From Rodentibacter caecimuris (lineage in GTDB: Bacteria; Pseudomonadota; Gammaproteobacteria; Enterobacterales; Pasteurellaceae), in the NCBI RefSeq assembly GCF_024622045.1, contig NZ_JANKBP010000003.1: a stretch of 64,000 bases of DNA; one strand, given 5' to 3'. Each line of letters begins with the position of its first letter. Within the stretch, counting starts at the first letter, position 1. This document shows, piece after piece, positions 42,400 to 51,131 of this stretch. The translations under genes were made by a program, and so were the position numbers. The notes under the pieces were generated by a model. It had not been told where the DNA came from. It worked only from the letters and a program-made list of their open reading frames with translations, and did not search any database.

Positions 42400-43278
42400 G
42401 TGCAGGAATTAATTAAAAATGTATTGCCACTAGATATTGCTCTCAATCAAGCAATTATCAAAAAACTTGAAGAAGGGCAGTGGGCTGGTTTTTTAAATCA
42501 TCAACAAGTCGCACGGCTTTGTCGGGATTTTGATTATAACCCTTTGGAATTGGCAATATATTTGCTTCCCGTCGCGGCTTGTTATAGTCATGCGGACATT
42601 TCCCGTTTTAACGTTGGTGCAGTGGCAATAGGTGAACAGGGCGATTTTTACTTTGGTGCGAATCAGGAGTTTGCCGATACGGCGATTCAGCAAACTATTC
42701 ATGCGGAACAAAGTGCCATTAGCCATGCGTGGTTGCGTGGTGAAACAAGGATTACCGATGTGGTTGTTAATTACACGCCCTGCGGTCATTGCCGACAATT
42801 TATGAATGAGCTGCACGGTGCAGAACGTTTAAATATTCACCTACCCCATAGTTTACATAATCCTTTACAGAATTATTTGCCGGATTCTTTTGGGCCAAAA
42901 GATTTAAATATCGCGACACATCTATTAGCAAAAGAAGATCATCATTTGGCTGCTAATTCTTCCGATGAATTGATTAATCAAGCGATTTTAGCCGCGAATC
43001 AATCCCATTGCCCTTATTCCGAAAGCCCCCATGGCATTGCGATTTTATTTAAAAATGGTGAGACAATTCACGGGCAATATGCAGAAAATGCGGCGTTTAA
43101 TCCAAGTTTGCCTGCATTACAAACCGCCTTGAATTTTGCTTATCTCAATAATAAAAAGCTCGGGGATATTCAGCGTATCGTAATGGCTGAACGGGTGGTA
43201 AATTTTAGCCATAAAAACATGGCTGAACAGCTTTTACAGACGTTAAATTTACCTGAATTGGAATATGTGGGCGTATAA
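42400..43278 (+). CDS. cdd: Cytidine deaminase
   Basis: Cdd converts (deoxy)cytidine to (deoxy)uridine in pyrimidine salvage. The 292-residue protein is the dimeric E. coli type with two deaminase-fold halves. The zinc/catalytic residues are His101 and Glu103 (HAEQ) and Cys128/Cys131 (TPCGHC); the second half (CPYSESPHGIAILF) lacks them, as expected. The start is GTG at 42400 after AAGGAG. It is convergent with the urease operon. Confidence 0.96.
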   Translation: MQELIKNVLPLDIALNQAIIKKLEEGQWAGFLNHQQVARLCRDFDYNPLELAIYLLPVAACYSHADISRFNVGAVAIGEQGDFYFGANQEFADTAIQQTIHAEQSAISHAWLRGETRITDVVVNYTPCGHCRQFMNELHGAERLNIHLPHSLHNPLQNYLPDSFGPKDLNIATHLLAKEDHHLAANSSDELINQAILAANQSHCPYSESPHGIAILFKNGETIHGQYAENAAFNPSLPALQTALNFAYLNNKKLGDIQRIVMAERVVNFSHKNMAEQLLQTLNLPELEYVGV

Positions 43279-43285
43279 CAAAATA

Positions 43286-43309
43286 GGGTAGAACAATCTA
43301 CCCGTTTTA
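43286..43309. terminator. Terminator between cdd and ureD
   Basis: GGGTAG at 43286-43291 pairs with CTACCC at 43298-43303, followed by GTTTTATTGG; on the minus strand it reads into TATTTTG. It can serve both convergent operons. Confidence 0.7.
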
Positions 43310-44128
43310 TTGGCTTTTCGTTTGAAAACGTTGAGCGATTTCTTGAAAAAGCGTTTGTATTTGTTCGGCACGGTGTCCGAGAACACGAAGCATCATTCCT
43401 CCCTCGTTCAAGAGTGAGGCGCCAACTAACATATTTTTTACTTCAGCAATTTGAGTGTGGATAGATTGTAAAACCGCTTTCAATTCAACCGCACTTTTGC
43501 CTAGGTTTAGATAGATTAATGAGCCTTGATGAGAATAATTTTCCATTTGGCTTAATGCGGTGAGATTCATTGCGGAGGGCTGCCATTGAATACAATCTGA
43601 TACCAACGGTCGTTTTTTTCCGTCATTTTGCAATGTATAAATTTTCAAATGGGATGAAAACCGTCTAAAAGCAAAACGTTCATCATTCAACACACGCCCA
43701 ACAGCGATAATCTCACCATAAATAAGCTCCGCCTTTTCACACATTTCAATTAAGGTTTTCTGTTTAAAAGCAGAATCTTTATGCAACACTAAGGGATGAG
43801 GCAAATAGAATAAGCGGCTTCCCTCTGCCAAATGAATTTGTGTGAGTTGCTCGGCACAGTCGCCTGCATTCATTGATTGAACACGGGTAAACGCCTGAGT
43901 ATTGAGCGAAAGTGCGGTTGATTTTGCCAAAGAAATTTGAATATTCAGCCTATCACCCGCCAATACACCGGGGGAAGACGACATTTGCATGGCATTCAAC
44001 CCCTGCCGCCAACTACCCGAATAGTGGGGTAAAACCATCACCTTAAAGGGTGGTGTGGCAAAATATTCGGCAAGTTGGGTTTTCCCGTTTGGAGAAAGTT
44101 TGGTGGAAAGTTTGAGTTTACTGTTCAT
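43307..44128 (-). CDS. ureD: Urease accessory protein UreD (UreH)
   Basis: UreD binds apo-urease and, with UreF and UreG, delivers nickel to the active site. The 273-residue protein shows the family segments FKVMVLPHYSGSWRQGLNAMQMSSSPGVLAGDRL, SLNTQAFTRVQSM, FYLPHPLVLHKDSAF and YGEIIAVGRVLNDERF. It is last in the operon, 48 nt after ureG with a 9-bp hairpin between. Confidence 0.95.
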   Translation of the reverse strand: MNSKLKLSTKLSPNGKTQLAEYFATPPFKVMVLPHYSGSWRQGLNAMQMSSSPGVLAGDRLNIQISLAKSTALSLNTQAFTRVQSMNAGDCAEQLTQIHLAEGSRLFYLPHPLVLHKDSAFKQKTLIEMCEKAELIYGEIIAVGRVLNDERFAFRRFSSHLKIYTLQNDGKKRPLVSDCIQWQPSAMNLTALSQMENYSHQGSLIYLNLGKSAVELKAVLQSIHTQIAEVKNMLVGASLLNEGGMMLRVLGHRAEQIQTLFQEIAQRFQTKSQ

Positions 44129-44147
44129 TATTTTTCAAACCGATCAT

Positions 44148-44170
44148 TCCCTCTTTGCTAAAAAGAGGGA
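44148..44170 (-). promoter_or_regulatory. Hairpin between ureG and ureD
   Basis: TCCCTCTTT at 44148-44156 pairs exactly with AAAGAGGGA at 44162-44170. On the minus strand no T-run follows, so mRNA stabilisation or partial attenuation is more likely than full termination. Confidence 0.6.
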
Positions 44171-44176
44171 TCGTTT

Positions 44177-44812
44177 TTATCTTATCAATCCCGTAGGTTC
44201 TTCTACATTTTTCAATAATGCATATTTTTCGATCCAGCCGATCACCCCATCGAGATTTTCTTTTTTCATCAGATTGGTGAAAATAAATGGCTGACCGTTA
44301 CGCATACGGCGGGCGTCTCGTTCCATCACGCTTAAATCCGCCCCGACGAACGGCGCAAGATCGGTTTTGTTGATAACCAGTAAATCCGAGCGGGTAATAC
44401 CCGGCCCGCCTTTACGTGGAATTTTTTCACCTTGTGCCACGTCGATCACGAAAATGGTGACATCTGCCAAGTCTGGGCTAAAGGTTGCAGAAAGATTATC
44501 CCCACCTGATTCAATGAACACGATTTCCACATCAGGGAAACGGGCTACCATTTCATCAACCGCCTCTAAGTTCATTGAGGCGTCTTCTCGGATTGCCGTA
44601 TGAGGGCAGCCACCGGTTTCCACGCCCATAATACGTTCAGGGGGAAGCAGACTGTTTTTGGTTAAAAACTCCGCATCTTCTTGAGTGTAAATATCATTGG
44701 TGATTACCGCAACACTGTATTTGCCGGCAATTTCACGAGTGAGTTTTTCAATTAGCGCCGTTTTACCTGCCCCGACTGGGCCGGCTACGCCGATTTTAAT
44801 GTAATTACGCAT
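44177..44812 (-). CDS. ureG: Urease accessory GTPase UreG
   Basis: UreG is the SIMIBI GTPase that powers nickel insertion. The 211-residue protein has the P-loop GVAGPVGAGKTALIEKL, ITNDIYTQEDAEFL, the nickel-binding Cys-Pro-His in GVETGGCPHTAIREDAS, ESGGDNLSATFSPDLAD and the NKTDLAPFVGAD guanine motif. The length is normal. It is 79 nt after ureF, with an uptake sequence in the spacer. Confidence 0.97.
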   Translation of the reverse strand: MRNYIKIGVAGPVGAGKTALIEKLTREIAGKYSVAVITNDIYTQEDAEFLTKNSLLPPERIMGVETGGCPHTAIREDASMNLEAVDEMVARFPDVEIVFIESGGDNLSATFSPDLADVTIFVIDVAQGEKIPRKGGPGITRSDLLVINKTDLAPFVGADLSVMERDARRMRNGQPFIFTNLMKKENLDGVIGWIEKYALLKNVEEPTGLIR

Positions 44813-44891
44813 TGGTTTTCCTTAGCAAAAATAGTTTAGAAATGACCGCACTTTTGACTTCCGTCGTTTACGGAGAAATGAATAAATTTAT

Positions 44892-45617
44892 TTATGACAT
44901 ATATAATCGAGTATAAAGCTGTTCATGTTGCATTGCCCGAATATCATTGGCGAGAGTGGCAGAACCAAGCCAGTCAAGATTAGGATTTAAACTTAGTTCT
45001 ACCGCTTGTTGCAGCGGTTGACGCAAGCCGAACAAAATATCTTGTCCGTCCATTTGACTTAACGGAATCAGTTTTACACCGTTGGTGATCACACCGACTG
45101 CTGCGTTGTAATAAAAGGCATAGAGCGTATCGGCTTTGGTGAGACCCATTGTTTGGGCGATCATAGCGAATACGATAGGGAAGTAGCCTTGTACGCATTT
45201 TTCGCTGATCGCTTGCTGATATGCCATGAGAACTGGATGATTTTCATAGCGAATGAAAATTTTGAGCAACCGCACACCGAGTTTAAAGCTGCCTTCACGG
45301 CTTTCACGAGCCACCTTGGTGGCGGAAAGTTCCCAATCCAGTTCGCATAAGCGGTCGAAATCGTGGCTTTCCATTGCATTGAAGGAAAGAGAAAGATACG
45401 CCCCGTCATTGTAAATCCAGTTTTGTAACAGCTGGGTTTGAACATAGTCTTCAAGCGTAGCTTTGCTTTCCACAATACGTTGTTGGACGAAAGTTTCCAA
45501 ACCGTTGGAATGGTTAAATCCGCCAATAGGTAGGGTTGGATCAACCAAGTGTAGCAATGCGCCTAGATCAGCCAAACTACGGTTTTTAGCTAAATTACGG
45601 TTTAATGTTGATGCCAA
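44892..45617 (-). CDS. ureF: Urease accessory protein UreF, TTG start
   Basis: UreF is an all-helical protein of the urease activation complex that couples UreG GTPase to apo-urease. The 241-residue product has LVDPTLPIGGFNHSNGLETFVQQ, SREGSFKLGVRLLKIF, GYFPIVFAMIAQTMGL and the conserved end MQHEQLYTRLYMS. The first codon is TTG at 45617, 7-8 nt after GGAG, so the gene overlaps ureE by 16 nt. A downstream start would remove conserved N-terminal residues only partly, so the exact start is uncertain. Confidence 0.93.
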   Translation of the reverse strand: MASTLNRNLAKNRSLADLGALLHLVDPTLPIGGFNHSNGLETFVQQRIVESKATLEDYVQTQLLQNWIYNDGAYLSLSFNAMESHDFDRLCELDWELSATKVARESREGSFKLGVRLLKIFIRYENHPVLMAYQQAISEKCVQGYFPIVFAMIAQTMGLTKADTLYAFYYNAAVGVITNGVKLIPLSQMDGQDILFGLRQPLQQAVELSLNPNLDWLGSATLANDIRAMQHEQLYTRLYMS

Positions 45618-46165
45618 TTTCCGTCTCCGTGGTGATGGTAAGTACCCTGTGAATGAGCGTGAGCATGGCTGTGCGAATGACCGTGTCCTTGTGCGGAATT
45701 GGCGCGCAACGCTTGGCTTAAACGGCGTTCTGCTTTTTGCGGATTAAATCCCGCAGCTTGTAGCCAATCAAACATCGGTTTGTCATAAGATAAGGTGACT
45801 TCATCACCGTCTAAAAACAGCGGTGAATGTTTGTTACCGATTTCATAGCAGGCTCGCGCCATTTCAGGTAAGGTTTTTGGTGAAAGTACGATGACTTCAC
45901 TTGGCAAAATATCGATCACGATTGCCAGTTCATCGCTAATAAACACCACATCATTATGTTTCAACCGTTGCCCTTCTTTGAGCAAACGAAACGCCACTTC
46001 ACGTCCTGTGTCAGTGGTTTTTCGTAAAATATTGCGTTCGCTTTCATACCATTGTAACGGCACACGCTCAATGGCTTGAGTGGTGATTTTACCTTCTTGT
46101 TGAAGGTCGGATAAATTGCCCAAGATGTTTTCCATAATGGGGAGAATGGAGTTGATAATTTTCAT
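45602..46165 (-). CDS. ureE: Urease nickel metallochaperone UreE
   Basis: UreE binds nickel and passes it to UreG. The 187-residue protein has the N-terminal peptide-binding domain, a metal-binding domain with RACYEIGNKHSPLFLDGDEV (conserved His), and a C-terminal tail very rich in histidine (GHGHSHSHAHAHSQ, YHHHGDGNWHQH). Such a His tail stores several Ni ions. It lies 59 nt after ureC and overlaps ureF. Confidence 0.96.
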   Translation of the reverse strand: MKIINSILPIMENILGNLSDLQQEGKITTQAIERVPLQWYESERNILRKTTDTGREVAFRLLKEGQRLKHNDVVFISDELAIVIDILPSEVIVLSPKTLPEMARACYEIGNKHSPLFLDGDEVTLSYDKPMFDWLQAAGFNPQKAERRLSQALRANSAQGHGHSHSHAHAHSQGTYHHHGDGNWHQH

Positions 46166-46173
46166 ATTTTTTC

Positions 46174-46217
46174 GATAAAACTCAACATTCTCTTTTCTAC
46201 AAATCGGTAGAAGAGAG
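46174..46217 (-). promoter_or_regulatory. Hairpin between ureC and ureE
   Basis: ATTCTCTTTTCTAC (about 46189) can pair with GTAGAAGAGAGAGAAT downstream with a two-base bulge, in the 59-nt gap that separates the structural genes from the accessory genes. It may stabilise the upstream ureABC mRNA. Confidence 0.5.
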
Positions 46218-46224
46218 AGAATAA

Positions 46225-47943
46225 CTAGAACATAAAATACCGCTGAGCCAATGGCACTTTCTCGGCGGGTTCACAAGTGATAAGTTCGCCGTTCACTCGA
46301 ACTTCGTAGCGCTCTGGATCGACAGTAATTTCAGGTGTGGCATCATTATGAACCAAGTCTTTTTTGCCAATATTACGGCAGCCTTTTACCGCAATGAGCT
46401 CTTTTTCGATACCGAAATTTTCTTTAATATTCGCATCAACACCGGCTTGTGACACGAAGTACACAGCGGTTTGGGCGGTAGCTTTGCCTTGGCTGCCATA
46501 CATCGGGCGGTAGAATACCGGTTGTGGTGTAGGGATTGAGGCATTCGGATCGCCCATTTTGGCATAGCTAATCAAGCCTTTTTTGATAACGGTTTCAGGT
46601 TTTACACCGAAAAACATCGGTTTCCATAACACAATATCGGCAATTTTGCCGACTTCTAATGAGCCAACGTGATCCGCAATACCGTGAGCAATAGCCGGGT
46701 TGATAGTGTATTTGGCGATGTAGCGTTTAATGCGGAAGTTATCGTTGCCTTCCGAACCAAGTTCGCCACGTTGTGCTTTCATTTTGTCTGCGGTTTGCCA
46801 AGTACGGGTGACCACTTCACCGACACGTCCCATTGCTTGCGAGTCGGAACTCATAATTGAGAATACGCCGATATCGTGCAGAATATCTTCTGCGGCAATG
46901 GTTTCAGGACGGATACGACTGTCTGCGAACGCGACATCTTCCGGTACGCACTTATCTAAATGATGACAAACCATCAACATATCCAAATGCTCGTCAATGG
47001 TGTTTACCGTGAACGGACGGGTCGGGTTGGTGGAAGCGGGGAGTACATTCGGATACATTGCCGCTTTAATGATGTCGGGAGCGTGTCCGCCGCCAGCACC
47101 TTCAGTGTGGAAAGTGTGGATCACTCGTCCGTCAATGGCTTTCATCGTATCTTCTAAGAAGCCGCTCTCATTGAGGGTATCGGTGTGGATCGCTACTTGT
47201 ACGTCCATTTCGTCTGCGACTTTCAGTGCCGCATTGATGACTGCCGGTGTTGCCCCCCAGTCTTCATGAATTTTCAAACCTAATGCGCCGGCACGAATTT
47301 GCTCTCTTAACGGTTCAAGGGTTGAACAGTTGCCTTTACCGAAAAAGCCGACATTGACAGGCAATGCTTCCGCTGCTTGAAACATTCTTTGCAGATTCCA
47401 CGCTCCCGGTGTACAGGTGGTGGCGTGCGTACCGTCTGCCGGGCCTGTACCACCGCCAATTAATGTTGTTGTACCGTTTTCGAGGGCGTGTTGGGCTTGT
47501 TGCGGGCAGATAAAGTGAATGTGGGTATCAATTCCCCCTGCGGTCGCAATTAAATTAGCGCCATTATGGACTTCTGTACTGACACCGATAATCATATTTG
47601 GGGTAACGCCGTTCATTGTATCGGGATTACCGGCTTGACCTATGCCAACGATTCGCCCGTCACGAATACCAATATCCGCTTTGATAATGCCAAGTTTCGC
47701 ATCAATAATCATCACATTAGTGATGACAAGATCGAGGACATTGGGATTATCACGCGTTGCCGTACCGGATTGTGCCATACCGTCACGGACGCTTTTTCCA
47801 CCGCCAAACTTACATTCATCACCTTGAGTGAGTAAATCTTGTTCAATGGTTGCCCATAAATCCGTATCGCCTAAACGCACGCTATCGCCCACCGTCGGGC
47901 CATAAGTTGCGACATATTGGGCTCTTGGAATTGTTAATGCCAT
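46225..47943 (-). CDS. ureC: Urease alpha subunit
   Basis: UreC is the catalytic subunit that hydrolyses urea to ammonia and carbamate at a di-nickel site. The 572-residue protein has the ligands His141/His143 (GGIDTHIHFICP), the carbamylated Lys224 (GLKIHEDWGATP), His253 (QVAIHTDTLNE), His279 (HTFHTEGAGGGHAPD) and the flap MVCHHLDK with conserved Cys and His, plus SSDSQAMGRVGEV. The length is standard. It lies 9 nt after ureB. Confidence 0.98.
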   Translation of the reverse strand: MALTIPRAQYVATYGPTVGDSVRLGDTDLWATIEQDLLTQGDECKFGGGKSVRDGMAQSGTATRDNPNVLDLVITNVMIIDAKLGIIKADIGIRDGRIVGIGQAGNPDTMNGVTPNMIIGVSTEVHNGANLIATAGGIDTHIHFICPQQAQHALENGTTTLIGGGTGPADGTHATTCTPGAWNLQRMFQAAEALPVNVGFFGKGNCSTLEPLREQIRAGALGLKIHEDWGATPAVINAALKVADEMDVQVAIHTDTLNESGFLEDTMKAIDGRVIHTFHTEGAGGGHAPDIIKAAMYPNVLPASTNPTRPFTVNTIDEHLDMLMVCHHLDKCVPEDVAFADSRIRPETIAAEDILHDIGVFSIMSSDSQAMGRVGEVVTRTWQTADKMKAQRGELGSEGNDNFRIKRYIAKYTINPAIAHGIADHVGSLEVGKIADIVLWKPMFFGVKPETVIKKGLISYAKMGDPNASIPTPQPVFYRPMYGSQGKATAQTAVYFVSQAGVDANIKENFGIEKELIAVKGCRNIGKKDLVHNDATPEITVDPERYEVRVNGELITCEPAEKVPLAQRYFMF

Positions 47944-47952
47944 TATTTCCCC

Positions 47953-48258
47953 CTACAATTTGCCGTCAATTTTATTATGGAAACCGTAAATCACTTTGTT
48001 TCCGCCAAATTCTACTAACTCCACGGTTTTGACCTCACCCGGCTCAAAACGCACAGCATTGCCTGAGGGGACGTTTAAACGCATACCACGGGCTAAAGTG
48101 CGGTCAAATTCAAGGGCATTATTGGTTTCAAAAAAGTGGTAATGCGATCCAACTTGAATTGGACGGTCGCCTTTATTAACGACATCGATTTTTACGGTTT
48201 TCCGCCCAATATTCGCGTGAATATCACCGTTTGCTAATTTATATTCGCCTGGGATCAT
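47953..48258 (-). CDS. ureB: Urease beta subunit
   Basis: A 101-residue structural subunit of the heterotrimeric urease protomer. It starts MIPGEYKLANGDIHANIGRK and contains VVNKGDRPIQVGSHYHFFETNNAL, GMRLNVPSGNAVRFEPGE and VELVEFGGNKVIYGF, all typical of UreB. It lies between ureA (105-nt gap) and ureC. Confidence 0.97.
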   Translation of the reverse strand: MIPGEYKLANGDIHANIGRKTVKIDVVNKGDRPIQVGSHYHFFETNNALEFDRTLARGMRLNVPSGNAVRFEPGEVKTVELVEFGGNKVIYGFHNKIDGKL

Positions 48259-48363
48259 TGTGTTATTCCTTTATTTTGTTTCGTTTACAAAGGGAGAAAA
48301 GAGCGGTTATTTTTCATTGATTTTTGCCACTTCACTACAATTCTTCCTTCAGTCGTATAACCT

Positions 48364-48666
48364 TTATCTGATCGGATTGTGCACGGTAACGAGTTTTGTA
48401 CCATCGGGAAAGGTTGCTTCAATTTGCACTTCATGTACCATTTCGGGGATGCCTTCCATCACATCATCGACAGTTAAAAGTGTTGCACCGTACTGCATTA
48501 CTTCCGCCACCGTCATGCCGTCACGTGCCGCTTCTTGTAGATGGCTGGCAATATAAGCGATAGATTCAGGATAGTTTAATTTTACGCCACGGGCTTTGCG
48601 TTTTGCCGCAAGCTCACCTGCAAGAAAAAGCATTAATTTTTCTTGTTCTCTTGATGTTAAATGCAT
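48364..48666 (-). CDS. ureA: Urease gamma subunit
   Basis: The 100-residue smallest structural subunit, MHLTSREQEKLMLFLAGELA, with KLNYPESIAYIASHLQEAARDG, VAEVMQYGATLLTVDDVMEG and VTVHNPI at the end. The length and sequence are standard. It is 18 nt after the urea transporter gene, so the transporter and urease are on one transcript. Confidence 0.98.
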   Translation of the reverse strand: MHLTSREQEKLMLFLAGELAAKRKARGVKLNYPESIAYIASHLQEAARDGMTVAEVMQYGATLLTVDDVMEGIPEMVHEVQIEATFPDGTKLVTVHNPIR

Positions 48667-48684
48667 AGTTATCTTCTCTCTTTA

Positions 48685-49584
48685 TTATGGATTAAATAAA
48701 TTACTGAGTTTTTCCGAACTCACCTTGCTGTGATCGACTTTGCCCTTAATCCATAGAATAAGCCAAGCCGTAACAATAAAGCCGATAGTATAAGGGGCTA
48801 AACCGGTTTTTTCCACGCCAAATTGGATACAAATTGCAAGCGTAATGCCGAAAATCACGTAAACCAGATCTCGGAATCGATTGCCAGAAAAGGCACAGGC
48901 AAGCAGAATTGCAGAGAAACTATAAATGCCGTTTGCCAGTTGATTTGGTTCGATGTCAAACAGAAAACCTGCCAAGGTTGGGCTGATGATCGTTGCGCTC
49001 ATTCCCCATATCGCCACATTAGGCGAGCTGATGGCGATAGCGATAAATAACAGAATACCGGTGATGAGGCTTCCGCCAAAATTGACTTCCGCCCAAGCAT
49101 AAAAGGGTTGTTTGATGGATTCTAATGTTGCGGTGTGATCCACCAGTTCCGGCGTGGTTTGCCATAAACCGAATAAGCCGATTTGTGAGATACCCCAGCA
49201 AAAAATCCAACAGGTGAATACGAAAGGAAAAGTGTAGGCTACCCAATTTCTTTTGGTAAATTCTCGCATAACCAAGGTTGCGACAACGGCACTGATCACC
49301 CCTAACAGAAAAACTGGGAGTGAAACACCTTTTAACCCAAAAGTGAACATAGTACACATAAAGGCAAGGCTGGCATTGAAACCATATAAACCTTGTTTGA
49401 TTTCTTCTTTAGGATAATTGAGTTTAATCGCGGTTAATGTGCCGATGATTGCACCGAGTAAACAACCGATGCCGAGAGCCCAATGGCTGAAAAACATGGC
49501 AATGCAGATGATAAGACCTGATAAGCCGTTTTTTTGTAAAAAAATTTGTCCAATTCCAACAAGGACAATTTTTATAAATTGCAT
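48685..49584 (-). CDS. Urea transporter of the UT family
   Basis: A 299-residue membrane protein with about 10 helices in two inverted halves. It resembles the UT channels of mammals and ApUT of Actinobacillus pleuropneumoniae: GIGQIFLQKNGLSGLIICIAMF with the first-half conserved pore region, GLYGFNASLAFMCTMFTFG, and the second-half repeat NQLANGIYSFSAILLACAFSG. These L-P/G-Y-F repeats line the urea path. It probably lets urea equilibrate into the cell for urease. It is first in the operon. H. influenzae urease operons, as I recall, lack this gene. Confidence 0.9.
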   Translation of the reverse strand: MQFIKIVLVGIGQIFLQKNGLSGLIICIAMFFSHWALGIGCLLGAIIGTLTAIKLNYPKEEIKQGLYGFNASLAFMCTMFTFGLKGVSLPVFLLGVISAVVATLVMREFTKRNWVAYTFPFVFTCWIFCWGISQIGLFGLWQTTPELVDHTATLESIKQPFYAWAEVNFGGSLITGILLFIAIAISSPNVAIWGMSATIISPTLAGFLFDIEPNQLANGIYSFSAILLACAFSGNRFRDLVYVIFGITLAICIQFGVEKTGLAPYTIGFIVTAWLILWIKGKVDHSKVSSEKLSNLFNP

Positions 49585-49689
49585 AAAAAATACCCTCCCC
49601 GATAAAATAAAATCCTTGTATTTTAAAGGGATTGTTTAAGATTTAAAGTATTAATCTCTGTTCTTTTCAATAATTTGAATGTTAAATTG

Positions 49690-49729
49690 AATAACATTTA
49701 AAGTATTTGATTATATTTTAAATGTTATT
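49690..49729. promoter_or_regulatory. 13-bp perfect inverted repeat upstream of the urease operon
   Basis: AATAACATTTAAA at 49690-49702 and its exact complement at 49717-49729 are separated by 14 nt, about 105 nt before the transporter start. The spacing suits a dimeric or tetrameric regulator (a NikR-like or other metal or nitrogen sensor is conceivable). TTTAAAGTATT also occurs twice nearby, around 49644 and 49698. Regulator unknown. Confidence 0.5.
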
Positions 49730-49759
49730 TGATTGTTACGTGCCTAAGATGATAGATAT

Positions 49760-49785
49760 AAAGGCGCATATTAAGATACGCCTTT
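49760..49785 (-). terminator. Hairpin downstream of aspC
   Basis: AAAGGCG at 49760-49766 pairs with CGCCTTT at 49779-49785, extended by partial pairing in the loop. It lies 17 nt past aspC on the minus strand; the T-run is weak. Confidence 0.55.
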
Positions 49786-49801
49786 TGTGATGGGAGAAGG
49801 A

Positions 49802-50992
49802 TTAAAGCACCTTCACAATACTTTCACATAAATAACGGATATTATCTTCTGTAATACCTGCCACGTTAATGCGACCTGAACGCACCGCATAAATGGCAAA
49901 TTCGTCTTTCAAACGATCGACTTGTTCTGCGGTTAAACCGCTGAAAGAGAACATGCCGTTTTGTTCAATAATAAAACTAAAATCTTGTTGGGCACCAAAT
50001 TCTTTTAATAATTGCACGAATAAATGGCGCATTTTTTTGATTCGTTTGCGCATTTCGGTGAGTTCATCATCCCAAGATTGGCGAAGTATCGGATTGCTTA
50101 GCACTTGTACTACCGTTGCCGCGCCATGAGAGGCCGGGTTAGAGTAGAGGGTGCGGATAATGGATTTTACTTGAGTCAAGGCGGTTGAAGCAATGTCTGA
50201 ATTTTCAGCCACTAACGTAAATGCCCCGACACGTTCATTATATAAACCGAAATTTTTTGAGAAAGAGCTGGCTACGAGCAATTCTTTGTGATTTGCAGCA
50301 AAGGTGCGTAAACCAAGGGCATCTTCATCTAAGCCGTTTGCTAAGCCTTGATAAGCAAAATCAAATAATGGTAACCAACCGTTTTTTGCAGAAAGATCGG
50401 CAAGTTGTTTCCATTGTTCCGGTGTCGGATCGATACCGGTCGGGTTATGGCAGCAACCGTGCAGAAGCACTACATCGCCTTCGTTTGCATTGCTTAAATC
50501 GGCGATTAAATTATCCCAATCTAGCGTTTTGTTTTCCGCATCATAATAGCGATATTCACGAATTGTCATTCCTACCGCATTGAAAATCGCATTGTGGTTC
50601 GGCCAAGTAGGTGTGCTGATCCAAACATTTTGCGCTTTGGTTTGGCGTTTAATAAATTCCGCTGCAATACGTAACGCCCCGGTTCCGCCAAGACTTTGTA
50701 CGGTTCTGGCACGTTGTTGTTTAATAATATTGCTGTCTGCACCAAATAAAAGTTCTTGGGTTAATCGGTTGTATTCCGCTATACCGTCAATGGTGAGGTA
50801 ATTTTTGGTATCTTCTTTATCAAGTAAGCGTTTTTCGGCTTCTTTTACGGCACGCATAATTGGTGTTGCGCCTTGTGCATCTTTATATACCCCAATGCCA
50901 AGATTGATTTTATTTGCACGGGTTTCGGATTTGAATGCTTCACCTAAGCCAAGGATTGGATCGGCAGGGGCGGCTTTGATATTTTCAAACAT
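49802..50992 (-). CDS. aspC: Aspartate aminotransferase
   Basis: AspC exchanges amino groups between aspartate and 2-oxoglutarate with PLP. ATG 50992, after AAGGAAAA, gives 396 residues as in E. coli (start MFENIKAAPADPILGLGEAF); the reading to 51085 is rejected. Landmarks: NLGIGVYKDAQG, SLGGTGALRIAAEF, WISTPTWPNHNAIF, LLHGCCHNPTGIDPT, the DFAYQGLANG region, the PLP lysine in ASSFSKNFGLYNERVGAF, and YAVRSGRINVAG at the end. It lies downstream of purK but after a terminator hairpin. Confidence 0.95.
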   Translation of the reverse strand: MFENIKAAPADPILGLGEAFKSETRANKINLGIGVYKDAQGATPIMRAVKEAEKRLLDKEDTKNYLTIDGIAEYNRLTQELLFGADSNIIKQQRARTVQSLGGTGALRIAAEFIKRQTKAQNVWISTPTWPNHNAIFNAVGMTIREYRYYDAENKTLDWDNLIADLSNANEGDVVLLHGCCHNPTGIDPTPEQWKQLADLSAKNGWLPLFDFAYQGLANGLDEDALGLRTFAANHKELLVASSFSKNFGLYNERVGAFTLVAENSDIASTALTQVKSIIRTLYSNPASHGAATVVQVLSNPILRQSWDDELTEMRKRIKKMRHLFVQLLKEFGAQQDFSFIIEQNGMFSFSGLTAEQVDRLKDEFAIYAVRSGRINVAGITEDNIRYLCESIVKVL

Positions 50993-51078
50993 AGCGTTTT
51001 CCTTTTTTAATGGATTTAGGTCTGTTGCTTTATACTGCAAGCTTTTGTGTTTAGCAAGTAAAAACACAATAAAAATTA

Positions 51079-51120
51079 ACCGCACTTTTTTGTTTTGTTA
51101 ATTGCATCAAAAAGTGCGGT
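51079..51120 (-). terminator. Inverted uptake-sequence pair terminating purK
   Basis: ACCGCACTTTTT at 51079-51090 pairs with AAAAAGTGCGGT at 51109-51120 (12 bp, 18-nt loop), 12 nt after the purK stop. Both arms contain a full uptake sequence. Confidence 0.75.
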
Positions 51121-51131
51121 CAAAAATGAAT

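Noticed and set aside
49690..49729. Definite NikR operator for urease
   Set aside because: The half-site sequence does not match a NikR consensus I can state with confidence, so the regulator is left open.
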